This document shows, piece by piece, positions 1 to 5,527 of a DNA stretch of 5,552 bases. This DNA comes from an uncultured bacterium. Its GTDB lineage: Bacteria > Patescibacteriota > Minisyncoccia > Phycocordibacterales > GWA1-40-21. The stretch is taken from assembly GCA_903824735.1 (NCBI GenBank), contig CAIJXO010000022.1, positions 1 through 5,552 of the forward strand. Reading direction: 5' to 3'. Position 1 is the first letter of the stretch. Each line of letters begins with the position of its first letter. The notes beneath the pieces are model-generated. The model made no database searches. It was given only the letters and a program-made list of their open reading frames with translations, and was not told where the DNA came from. The position numbers and the translations under genes were made by a program.

Positions 1-124
1 GGGAGGTGGAACTTATACTCCAAGCCAGACTGAATGGGGACCAGCAGCTGCCAATAAAGCTGACAAGATTGATACCATCGAATATCCAACGGAAGAGATT
101 AATCCTGAGGACATTCCATTCTAA
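1..124 (+). CDS. ssb: Single-stranded DNA-binding protein, C-terminal end (partial)
   Basis: Only the last 40 codons are present; the gene runs in from the left edge, reading in the frame that starts at base 2, and stops at TAA 122-124. The visible part is a Gly/Pro/Gln-containing linker followed by an acidic tail ending EEINPEDIPF. That ending is the hallmark of bacterial SSB: the acidic tip with terminal Ile-Pro-Phe docks repair and replication partners such as RecO, PriA, exonuclease I and the clamp loader. The OB-fold that binds ssDNA lies outside the window. The next gene is rpsR, 27 bases downstream on the same strand, which matches the widespread rpsF-ssb-rpsR order and supports the call. 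No terminator separates the two, so they are probably co-transcribed. Confidence 0.93.
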   Translation, partial: GGGTYTPSQTEWGPAAANKADKIDTIEYPTEEINPEDIPF

Positions 125-151
125 TAAAATTTATTAATTAAGATTTCGAAA

Positions 152-355
152 ATGACAAAACAGTGTTTCTTTTCACAGAATAATATCCAACATGTGGACT
201 ACAAGGATTTGGACTTGATCAAAAAGTTCCTTAATCCTCATGCCCGCATCATGGGTAGCAAGAAAACCGCCGTTTCTGCTCGTAGTCAGCGTCAGCTAGC
301 TGAAGCAATCAAGCGCGCTAGATTCATGGGTTTGCTACCTTATCTTTCAAGATAG
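152..355 (+). CDS. rpsR: Small ribosomal subunit protein bS18
   Basis: This 67-residue protein belongs to the 30S platform, where bS18 pairs with bS6 and contacts 16S rRNA. Family motifs are clear: VDYKDLDLIKKFLNPHARI in the N-terminal half and the strongly conserved RQLAEAIKRARFMGLLPY at the C-terminus. It is slightly shorter than the E. coli protein (75 residues), mainly through a reduced N-terminal extension, and has a single Cys near the start. The ATG at 152 begins just before the conserved CFF segment and is preceded by in-frame TAA codons, so the start is well fixed. The region before it is A/T-rich with no convincing Shine-Dalgarno, suggesting coupling to ssb or initiation on an unstructured leader. 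A strong terminator follows 28 bases after the stop. Confidence 0.97.
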   Translation: MTKQCFFSQNNIQHVDYKDLDLIKKFLNPHARIMGSKKTAVSARSQRQLAEAIKRARFMGLLPYLSR

Positions 356-382
356 TAAGGCAACCGAATAAAAAATCATACG

Positions 383-414
383 TAAAATAAGCCCTAGAAA
401 TAGGGCTTATTTTA
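383..414 (+). terminator. Intrinsic terminator after rpsR
   Basis: A perfect 14-bp inverted repeat (TAAAATAAGCCCTA paired with TAGGGCTTATTTTA) closes on a GAAA tetraloop. The 3' arm is T-rich and runs into TTTTATTATA, giving the U-tract. It ends the ssb-rpsR transcript. Since the 5' arm is A-rich it could also work in the reverse direction, although no - strand gene lies immediately to its right. Confidence 0.88.
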
Positions 415-437
415 TTATAGAGATAAAGAAAACGAAA

Positions 438-473
438 TTGTCCCGTTACTTTTTGTTTGATATGTGTCATACT
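438..473 (+). promoter_or_regulatory. Possible promoter for the 53-residue membrane protein gene
   Basis: A promoter is expected here because the preceding transcript ends at 383-414. Two weak candidates overlap: TTGTCC (438-443) with a 17-base gap to TATGTG (461-466), which carries a TG one base upstream; and an extended -10, TG-T-CATACT (465-473), which would start transcription near base 480. Neither is a good consensus match, so the exact element is uncertain. Confidence 0.3.
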
Positions 474-485
474 TCTTTAAGGTTT

Positions 486-494
486 AGAAGGAGG
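486..494 (+). promoter_or_regulatory. Strong Shine-Dalgarno sequence
   Basis: AGAAGGAGG contains a seven-base complement of the 16S 3' end (AAGGAGG, 488-494) and lies 5 bases before the ATG at 500. It is the only near-perfect ribosome binding site in the window and decides the start of the small membrane protein that follows. Confidence 0.85.
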
Positions 495-499
495 ATTCA

Positions 500-661
500 A
501 TGAATAAGTTCTTGGTTTGCAGTGGAATTGGTGTGTTGTGTCTCGGAGCAGCGGTGGTGATCTACAACATCAAACACAACAATATACCACTGGCTATCGT
601 GATGGGGATTGGGGCCATTTTCTTCTCTGCCCATTATTTTCTCCGCGCCAAGCAGGCATAG
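500..661 (+). CDS. Small two-helix membrane protein of unknown function
   Basis: This 53-codon gene has ATG 500-502 and TAG 659-661. The product starts MNKFLVCSGI and ends YFLRAKQA. It has two hydrophobic segments, about residues 4-22 and 30-48, joined by a short polar loop (YNIKHNN). The C-terminal end is basic (LRAKQA), so the positive-inside rule would place both ends in the cytoplasm and the loop outside. The strong Shine-Dalgarno sequence at 486-494, a stop followed by a good terminator, and its position as a free-standing unit between two terminators all argue that it is real. I do not recognise the family and there is no catalytic motif. It converges on efp and shares its terminator. 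Other open frames over this stretch, on both strands, lack such signals. Confidence 0.72.
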   Translation: MNKFLVCSGIGVLCLGAAVVIYNIKHNNIPLAIVMGIGAIFFSAHYFLRAKQA

Positions 662-693
662 AGAAGAGATCCAAAACATCCGCCAACAGGCAC

Positions 694-725
694 GGAAAAA
701 CCCGCGATCTGAAGGCGGGTTTTCC
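694..725. terminator. Bidirectional terminator between convergent transcripts
   Basis: AAAACCCGC (697-705) pairs with GCGGGTTTT (715-723) around a 9-base loop, and GG/CC can extend the stem with one bulged A. Read on the + strand it ends the small membrane protein gene; read on the - strand the hairpin ends in TTTTT and closes the ftsK-to-efp operon, whose last stop lies about 10 bases away. Confidence 0.8.
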
Positions 726-735
726 AATTTAGAAA

Positions 736-1326
736 TTATTTTTTAGCGCGTTCGACATATTCACCGGTCTGAGTATTTACGATAACGATATCACCTTCAT
801 TGATGAAAAGGGGAGCATTCACAGTGGCGCCGGTTTCAAGAGTAATTACTTTGTTACCACCGGTAGCGGTGTCGCCTTTGACGGCTGGAGGGGCTTCGGT
901 TACCTTTAATTCCACTTTAATTGGCAATTTGGTACCAATCATCATACCCTCAGCATCGTCATCATCGTCGTTATTAAAGACAAGCACTTCGACAATGGAA
1001 TTTGGTTTGAGGAACTTGGCCTGTACGCCGATTAGGGTCTCGTCAATTTTGAATCTCTTGGCTGGATCTTTTGGGTCAACAAACCAGAACTCGCCCTTAT
1101 TGGTATATAGAAACTTGGCTTCTTTCTCGGAAATGTCTGCCTCCTCTACCTTTTCTGATTGGTGGAATGACTGCTCGGTAATTTTACCGGTAATCATGTT
1201 ACGTAATTTGGTCGCGTTTACGGGCTTTCTCTGTTGCTTTCTAAAGACATGGGAAGAAAGTACCTCATATGGCTCATTGTTAAAAATAATACATTTGCGC
1301 TCTATAATTTCACTGTATTCAAGCAT
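736..1326 (-). CDS. efp: Translation elongation factor P
   Basis: EF-P binds between the P and E sites of the ribosome and stimulates peptide bond formation at proline stretches. The 196 residues fit the three-domain family (usually about 185-190): a KOW-like domain I (about 1-62), OB-fold domain II (about 65-135) and domain III (about 138-193). Landmarks are NEPYEV (17-22), TKLRNMITGK (39-48), the GEFWF strand (78-82), VKGDTATGG (149-157) and the C-terminal TGEYVERAKK. Two oddities: the domain I tip reads FRKQQRKPVN, so the residue aligning without gaps to E. coli Lys34, which is normally modified, is Gln32; and domain II carries an added acidic run of five Asp (120-124), about seven residues longer than the E. 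coli loop. ATG 1326 is 5 bases after the preceding small gene's stop, with a weak AGGA overlapping it, so translation is probably coupled. It is the last gene of the operon. Confidence 0.95.
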   Translation of the reverse strand: MLEYSEIIERKCIIFNNEPYEVLSSHVFRKQQRKPVNATKLRNMITGKITEQSFHQSEKVEEADISEKEAKFLYTNKGEFWFVDPKDPAKRFKIDETLIGVQAKFLKPNSIVEVLVFNNDDDDDAEGMMIGTKLPIKVELKVTEAPPAVKGDTATGGNKVITLETGATVNAPLFINEGDIVIVNTQTGEYVERAKK

Positions 1327-1331
1327 AATTC

Positions 1332-1478
1332 CTAGAGCATATCATACTTTACCCCCTTTATGCCAATAATTAGAAGAATTAAGGCAATGATGGACAGGGA
1401 AGGATGAAAGACCGCCCCAAAAGCCAATAAGGGGCCAACTGTCATACATACCAGCCAAAATTTTTCTCGACTACTCAT
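1332..1478 (-). CDS. Small two-helix membrane protein between recA and efp
   Basis: This 48-codon gene has ATG at 1478-1476 and TAG at 1334-1332, and fills almost the whole recA-efp gap: 4 bases after the recA stop and 5 bases before the efp start. The product begins MSSREKFWLV. It has two hydrophobic segments, about residues 7-24 and 28-41 (the latter LSIIALILLIIGI), separated by a His-Pro turn. Its ends are charged (SSREK before, KGVKYDML after). No Shine-Dalgarno is visible; TAA-AAAA-ATG spacing suggests ribosomes finishing recA reinitiate here. The tight packing on both sides and the coherent membrane pattern support a real gene, but I do not recognise a family. Two short helices with cytoplasmic ends would make it a small hairpin membrane protein. 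Confidence 0.62.
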   Translation of the reverse strand: MSSREKFWLVCMTVGPLLAFGAVFHPSLSIIALILLIIGIKGVKYDML

Positions 1479-1482
1479 TTTT

Positions 1483-2415
1483 TTATAATTCTGTTAGCTT
1501 ACTTCTTATCTCTTTCAATATTTTTTCCGAAATTTTAGGATTTTCCTTTAGAAACTGTCGGGTGGCATCATAGCCTCGGCCCAGTTTCTTATCTTCCTCC
1601 TTCTCGGTAGTGGCCCATTCGTAGGAATTACCACTTTTCTTTATAATACCCATTTTTTCACCGAGTGCAATCATCTCGCCTTCAGTGGAAATACCTTCGT
1701 TGTACATCAAATCAAACTCGGTTTGCTTGAATGGGGCAGCCACTTTGTTCTTTACTACCTTCACACGGATTCTTCCGCCCATGATTTCTTCACCCTTCTT
1801 AATCTGAGCGATACGACGAATGTCTAAACGAACCGAAGTATAAAACTTCAGAGCCTTACCACCCGGGGTAGTCTCAGGGTTACCGAACATTACACCGATC
1901 TGCATACGGATTTGATTGATAAAGATGACGATAGTCTTGCTACGCGCGACGATGGCCGTCAGCTTTCTTAGGGCTTGTGACATCAAGCGAGCTTGCTTAC
2001 CCATATGCTGAGCACCCATATCACCTTCGATCTCATCTTTTGGTGTGAGAGCGGCGACCGAGTCTATAACAATTACATCCATCTTACCGGAACGGACTAG
2101 GCTTTCGACAATCTCCAGGCCTTGCTCACCGTTGTCGGGCTGAGAAATAAGTAGTTCATCGATTTTTACTCCAAGCTTTTTAGCATATTCTGGGTCCATC
2201 GCGTGCTCGGCATCGATAAAGGCGCAAAGACCATTTAGCTTTTGGGCTTCAGCGACGACGTGGAGGGCGAGGGTAGTCTTACCGGATGATTCTGGTCCAA
2301 AGATTTCAATTATTCTTCCACGTGGTAAACCGCCGACACCTAGAGCGGCATCAAGACCAATCGAGCCGGTCGAAATCGCATTTACATCCACTCGCGCTTT
2401 ATCACCAAGCTTCAT
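1483..2415 (-). CDS. recA: Recombinase A, main open frame (N-terminus displaced by an apparent frameshift)
   Basis: RecA polymerises on ssDNA, drives homologous pairing and strand exchange with ATP, and triggers LexA cleavage where an SOS system exists. In the 310-residue frame: Walker A GPESSGKT (40-47), catalytic Glu in FIDAEH (E70), Walker B DVIVIDS (113-119), loop L1 around 130-147 ([18 protein letters not shown]), INQIRMQIG (166-174), loop L2 [15 protein letters not shown] (177-191) and the RecA signature ALKFYTSVR (188-196). The C-terminal domain contains [15 protein letters not shown], and the protein ends without the long acidic tail of E. coli RecA. The first ATG in this frame corresponds to E. 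coli Met28, so the N-terminal helix that joins neighbouring protomers is missing; recognisable RecA sequence continues upstream without an in-frame start (see 2416-2512). It lies between the coiled-coil gene and the small membrane gene in the same operon. Confidence 0.96.
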   Translation of the reverse strand: MKLGDKARVDVNAISTGSIGLDAALGVGGLPRGRIIEIFGPESSGKTTLALHVVAEAQKLNGLCAFIDAEHAMDPEYAKKLGVKIDELLISQPDNGEQGLEIVESLVRSGKMDVIVIDSVAALTPKDEIEGDMGAQHMGKQARLMSQALRKLTAIVARSKTIVIFINQIRMQIGVMFGNPETTPGGKALKFYTSVRLDIRRIAQIKKGEEIMGGRIRVKVVKNKVAAPFKQTEFDLMYNEGISTEGEMIALGEKMGIIKKSGNSYEWATTEKEEDKKLGRGYDATRQFLKENPKISEKILKEIRSKLTEL

Positions 2416-2512
2416 AATGGAATCATCACCGAACTTTGTGCGAATCTCATCAAGCGTCGCATCAATGTTTGCGCCCCATCTGCTTTGGTTCCTTTTTTTC
2501 TTTTTTTATCAT
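2416..2512 (-). other. recA: RecA N-terminal coding segment split by an apparent +1 frameshift
   Basis: In the recA frame, codons upstream of ATG 2415 spell [19 protein letters not shown], which runs into MKLGD and matches the family pattern seen in E. coli as IEKQFGKGSIMRLG. This frame stays open back to a TAA at 2508-2506 but has no ATG, GTG or TTG start. A natural ATG is at 2512, 10 bases after the previous gene, and reads [16 protein letters not shown] before TGA at 2464-2462. Dropping one base, for example from the GGGG at 2477-2474, joins the two frames into [20 protein letters not shown] and gives a normal 342-residue RecA. The cause could be a sequencing or assembly error, a real mutation, or recoding; the sequence alone cannot decide. 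Confidence 0.7.
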
Positions 2513-2522
2513 ACGGTTTTTG

Positions 2523-2789
2523 TTAGCTATTAAGTTCGACTTGCCACAATCTCGACTCGACTGAAGTCAGGCGACCACTTACTTCATCAAGTCTATGGTC
2601 GACCCCGTTAAACCTGTCGTCAACTTTATCAAATCTCTCGTATACTTTTACAAACTCTTGACCGACACCATCGAATCTTTCCATCATACTCCCTTCTAAC
2701 TTTTCGAAGTTATTATCCATTTTAGTTGATAAATCTCCAATCTTCTCGGACAAATCTTCGATTGTCATTTTTTTCTTTATCTTTTTCAT
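2523..2789 (-). CDS. Small heptad-repeat coiled-coil protein
   Basis: This 88-residue protein is almost entirely predicted coiled coil. From residue 37 to 85 it is built of seven successive 7-residue units of the pattern xR(F/L)xxVx: ERFDGVG, QEFVKVY, ERFDKVD, DRFNGVD, HRLDEVS, GRLTSVE and SRLWQVE. Residues 13-33 form three further heptads, separated by a 3-residue stutter (SMM). The N-terminus is Lys-rich (MKKIKKK). There is no signal peptide, membrane helix or enzyme motif. ATG 2789 is preceded by AGGA eight bases upstream. It lies in the operon between the Ig-like membrane protein and recA; the likely recA start is only 10 bases downstream. Such proteins usually form parallel oligomers or act as structural spacers, but I cannot assign a role. 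Confidence 0.82.
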   Translation of the reverse strand: MKKIKKKMTIEDLSEKIGDLSTKMDNNFEKLEGSMMERFDGVGQEFVKVYERFDKVDDRFNGVDHRLDEVSGRLTSVESRLWQVELNS

Positions 2790-2821
2790 GTCTTTAATCC
2801 TATCAGCATTCTTAAAGCCCG

Positions 2822-2838
2822 CAAGTGTGGATAACTTG
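2822..2838 (-). promoter_or_regulatory. Consensus DnaA-box 9-mer inside a small inverted repeat
   Basis: In the 57-base gap between the Ig-like and coiled-coil genes, the - strand reads CAAGTTATCCACACTTG. The central TTATCCACA (2834-2826) is identical to the high-affinity DnaA-box consensus, and the flanks CAAGT and ACTTG are perfect 5-base complements. There is no U-tract after it, so it is not a terminator. It could bind DnaA or simply form a weak hairpin in the mRNA; I saw no cluster of further boxes that would indicate an origin. Confidence 0.45.
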
Positions 2839-2846
2839 ACCCTGTT

Positions 2847-3197
2847 TTATTTGTACACTATTTCAAGTTTTTGTTCAGTAGTTTTACCAAAGCGATCCTC
2901 AGCCTTAAGCATTAAAACATTGTAGCCGTAGGATAAAAGGACCTTTTCACTAAAATTGCCGGCCTGGTCAACGACGATCGGCCGATCATTCAGACTAATT
3001 TCTTTACCGTTTTTAACCTGACCCTCGATACTGATTAATGATTCCGAAACAGCGATACCACTCGCTGGGGTAGAGATTAATATTCTAGGCCCAATGGCGT
3101 AGTTCCAGACTTCGTATATACCATAACCAAAGAGAATGACCAAAAAGAGACCGATGACCATCGCCTTAAGATAAAATTTTGTCTCGCGTCGGCTCAT
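2847..3197 (-). CDS. Membrane-anchored protein with an Ig-like beta domain
   Basis: This 116-residue protein has a short basic N-terminus (MSRRETKFYLK), one transmembrane segment at about residues 11-31 (AMVIGLFLVILFGYGIYEVW), and an outward-facing domain from about 38 to 115. That domain has the look of the bacterial Ig-like or glucodextranase-B-like fold: ISTPASGIAVSESLISIEGQV, then LNDRPIVVDQAGNFSEKVLLSYGYNVLMLKAEDRFGKT and a closing strand ending IVYK. The family commonly occurs as small surface or cell-wall-associated modules in these bacteria; no catalytic residues are evident. ATG 3197 is 2 bases after the ftsK stop, with no clear Shine-Dalgarno, so it is probably translated by coupling to ftsK. 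The link to a divisome protein hints at an envelope role, but that is inference. Confidence 0.85.
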   Translation of the reverse strand: MSRRETKFYLKAMVIGLFLVILFGYGIYEVWNYAIGPRILISTPASGIAVSESLISIEGQVKNGKEISLNDRPIVVDQAGNFSEKVLLSYGYNVLMLKAEDRFGKTTEQKLEIVYK

Positions 3198-3199
3198 GT

Positions 3200-5446
3200 T
3201 TAGAATTCTTTAGGCTCGGCCGGTTCTTCGAAGCCGTTTTCGTCAATAAGTTTGTCGGCCTTCTTTTCAAGGGCTGCGCTTTCGACTTCATTTCCACCAG
3301 CGGAAATAACTTCACGGGGTTTAGCGCCATCACCTGGGCCAATCACACCGCGCTCTTCTAGCATATCGATCAATCGAGCCGCACGCGCATAACCGACGCG
3401 GAGTTTTCTTTGAATATAAGAGGTGGAAGCTTTACCAGCCTTTAGCACTTCTTCTTTAGCTGTATCGTAAAGCTCATCGTCATCACCCATATCGTCTTCA
3501 AGACCGCCTTCAAACAAAACATTCTTGTCGGCAGCTGTCTCGGTAAAGTTAATCGAATCACCCGGCACTTCATCTTGATAAGCGTCAATCAAATATTTCA
3601 CCACCTTTTTAACTTCAGTTTCAGAGATAAAGGCGGACTGAATACGACTTGGCTTGGACATTTCACCACCAAGGTAAAGCATATCTCCAGAACCGAGCAA
3701 TTTCTCGGCGCCGGGGCTATCGATAATCGTACGTGAATCGATTTGTGAGACCACCTGAAGAGCAATACGAGCGGGGATGTTGGCCTTGATGAGACCGGTA
3801 ATAACGTTTACTGATGGTCGCTGTGTTGATAGGATAAGGTGAATACCGACGGCACGGCTCATTTGGGCAAGTCTCACGATGGCACTTTCGAGCTCTCTTG
3901 GATAAGTCATCATAATATCGGCAAGCTCATCGATAACGATAACAATGAAAGGCATGGTCTCGACGTTCTGCTTCTTCTCAATCGCTGGCGCTAGGACGTT
4001 CTTATGATAAGAATCGATGTCCTTACAGGCGTGCTCTTCGAGTAAGTCATAACGGCGGTCCATCTCTTTTCCGGCCCATTTGAGGGCAAGAATCGTCTTT
4101 TTGGCTTCAGTGATGACTGGGGTGAGAAGATGGGGGATCTTGTTATAGAGGGTCAATTCGACGCGTTTAGGGTCGATCATGATGAACTTTAGAAGCTCAG
4201 GCGAGTTTCGATAAAGGAGGGAGGTGATAACCGCATGAATGGTGACCGACTTACCAGAACCAGTGGCACCGGCAATCAGGACATGAGGCATCTTGGCAAG
4301 GTTGGCGACGTGAGTATCACCCGAGATACCCTTGCCCAAGGAAACGAGGAGTGGCTTATCTGACACATTAAACTTCTCTGATGAAAGTAGGGAAGCCAAG
4401 CCGACCGTAGTTTTGGTCGTGTTTGGAATTTCGATACCGACCAAGGACTTGCCGGGGATAGGAGCTTCGATACGGATAGGGTGGGCGGCGAGGGCGTAGG
4501 CGAGGTTATCTTGCAGGGAAACAATTTTAGAAAGCTTCACGCCTTCAGCCGGCTTAATCGCATAACGGGTGACGGATGGACCGATAGTTACCTCATCCAT
4601 TTCGACATCGATGCCGAATTTTTGTAGAGTTCTTTTTATAATATTAGCGTTCGCTTTGATGTCCCCAGTACCTGGTTTACCACGATCGTTTTCAAGCAGT
4701 GAAAGTGGGGGAGCGACATAGGCTTTGTTGCTGTGATTTGGACGAACGGGAATGTCCATTTCCTCCTCTGTTTCCTTCTTGCTTAATTTGATTGGCTTGT
4801 CCTCCTCTTTTGTTTTAGCTACCACTACTTCAGGTATGACCTTAGTTTCTTTTTTTGGTTTGTCTTCTTCCGCGGTTTCCGCAATTTCGACATCGACTTC
4901 TTCATCATCACCTTCCTCTTCTTTTTTAAAGCGGCGCCAGAAGCACAAGGTGTCGACAGTTAGCTCAGCTTCAAACAAAATTAAAAGTGAAATCACCATC
5001 AAAGCGGCGAGTATAATAAGGGTCGCAGTATTGCCAAATAAATACAAAAATAGTCCGGACACGGCCTTACCGATATGACCACCATCGCGAGTCCACTCAA
5101 GTATTTTGGCAAGCGAACTAATGACGCCTAAACCGGAAATAAAAAGCAGTAAAGCGCCGATAGTTTTTAGTCCACTAAACTCGCGCTCTTCTTGTTTCAG
5201 GAACGACAAAGTTAACAAAATAAAGATAACCGGAAGCAAGAAATAGCCGACTCCAGAGAGCCAATAAAAGACGCCGTAAAGACTTTGCCCAACGACACCA
5301 GAAAGATCAAGTGAGGCGAGAACCGAAAGCACGGCGAGAACAAAAAAAGCGATGGCTAGGATACTATGTTTGGTCTCGCGCTTGAGTTTTTTTAAAGGAT
5401 TATTTGGCAGGGAAAGGGAAGCTGTTTTTTTTGATTTTTTGGCCAT
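3200..5446 (-). CDS. ftsK: DNA translocase FtsK/SpoIIIE
   Basis: FtsK is a septum-anchored ATP-driven pump that clears chromosomal DNA from the closing division site and promotes dimer resolution. At 748 residues it is compact (B. subtilis SpoIIIE about 790, E. coli about 1330). It has four hydrophobic segments at about 28-52, 58-83, 95-114 and 128-158, then a charged Glu/Lys linker (about 172-235). The alpha domain follows (about 260-345), then the RecA-like motor with Walker A GATGSGKS (393-400), DPKRVEL (425-431), Walker B FIVIVIDELAD (D506/E507) and the STQRPSVNVITGLIKANIPAR block (540-560). The C-terminal gamma winged helix (about 657-715) contains QRKLRVGYARAARLIDMLEE, which reads orienting DNA sequences in characterised FtsKs. 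The ATG start gives MAKKSKK; there is no Shine-Dalgarno, and a promoter -10 lies just upstream. It heads a six-gene operon reading toward efp. Confidence 0.97.
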   Translation of the reverse strand: MAKKSKKTASLSLPNNPLKKLKRETKHSILAIAFFVLAVLSVLASLDLSGVVGQSLYGVFYWLSGVGYFLLPVIFILLTLSFLKQEEREFSGLKTIGALLLFISGLGVISSLAKILEWTRDGGHIGKAVSGLFLYLFGNTATLIILAALMVISLLILFEAELTVDTLCFWRRFKKEEEGDDEEVDVEIAETAEEDKPKKETKVIPEVVVAKTKEEDKPIKLSKKETEEEMDIPVRPNHSNKAYVAPPLSLLENDRGKPGTGDIKANANIIKRTLQKFGIDVEMDEVTIGPSVTRYAIKPAEGVKLSKIVSLQDNLAYALAAHPIRIEAPIPGKSLVGIEIPNTTKTTVGLASLLSSEKFNVSDKPLLVSLGKGISGDTHVANLAKMPHVLIAGATGSGKSVTIHAVITSLLYRNSPELLKFIMIDPKRVELTLYNKIPHLLTPVITEAKKTILALKWAGKEMDRRYDLLEEHACKDIDSYHKNVLAPAIEKKQNVETMPFIVIVIDELADIMMTYPRELESAIVRLAQMSRAVGIHLILSTQRPSVNVITGLIKANIPARIALQVVSQIDSRTIIDSPGAEKLLGSGDMLYLGGEMSKPSRIQSAFISETEVKKVVKYLIDAYQDEVPGDSINFTETAADKNVLFEGGLEDDMGDDDELYDTAKEEVLKAGKASTSYIQRKLRVGYARAARLIDMLEERGVIGPGDGAKPREVISAGGNEVESAALEKKADKLIDENGFEEPAEPKEF

Positions 5447-5457
5447 ATTTTTTCTAC

Positions 5458-5466
5458 ATTATATCA
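5458..5466 (-). promoter_or_regulatory. Extended -10 promoter of the ftsK operon
   Basis: The - strand reads TGATATAAT, a perfect extended -10 (TG-N-TATAAT). The -35 region 17 bases upstream (GATGTA) is poor, as is usual for extended -10 promoters. Transcription would begin near base 5451, leaving only about 5 bases before the ATG at 5446, so the message would be almost leaderless, in keeping with the absence of a Shine-Dalgarno. Confidence 0.65.
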
Positions 5467-5478
5467 TAGTGTTTTGTA

Positions 5479-5527
5479 TTTACATCTTGCGCTTTCTATT
5501 ATCCATTTACATTTTGCCCTTTACATT
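5479..5527. repeat. Imperfect direct repeats upstream of ftsK
   Basis: Two 22-base units, 5479-5500 and 5506-5527, match at 18 positions with a 27-base period; each starts TTTACAT and contains TTGCNC. A third TTTACAT begins at 5520 inside the second unit. They lie between the leftward ftsK promoter and a rightward promoter, so they may be operator half-sites for a regulator or duplicated -35 elements. Confidence 0.45.

Noticed and set aside
517..732. Overlapping open frame on the + strand within and beyond the small membrane protein gene
   Set aside because: It lacks a Shine-Dalgarno, runs through the terminator hairpin, and gives a low-complexity polar product, while the frame at 500-661 has all the expected signals.
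1341..1346. TATGAT on the - strand as a possible -10 promoter just before efp
   Set aside because: It lies inside the coding region of the 48-residue gene, has no acceptable -35 at normal spacing, and efp is already closely linked to the upstream genes.
800..1369. Long open frame on the + strand opposite efp
   Set aside because: It is antisense to a clearly conserved gene, with no ribosome binding site and a Ser/Leu-rich translation typical of a shadow frame.
2462..2464. Reading UGA as glycine, as in Gracilibacteria, to extend the upstream recA fragment
   Set aside because: Read-through stays in the wrong frame and soon meets further TGA codons and TAA; none of the conserved genes in the window contains an in-frame UGA.
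2413..2466. A chain of overlapping stops and starts (TGATG near 2462, ATGA at 2415) that could pass ribosomes by reinitiation to the recA ATG
   Set aside because: The middle peptide frame ([16 protein letters not shown]) destroys the conserved RecA N-terminus that the recA frame encodes over the same bases, so a frameshift is the simpler reading.
2492..2498. A-AAA-AAG heptamer, the classic -1 ribosomal slippery sequence, in frame with the ATG at 2512
   Set aside because: A -1 shift here leads into the third frame, not the recA frame, which is +1 relative to this ATG. It therefore cannot explain the recA N-terminus.
4752..5078. Open frame on the + strand opposite the ftsK linker and membrane region
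   Set aside because: The Ser-rich product mirrors the Glu/Asp/Lys codons of the FtsK linker; there is no start signal and no independent conservation pattern.
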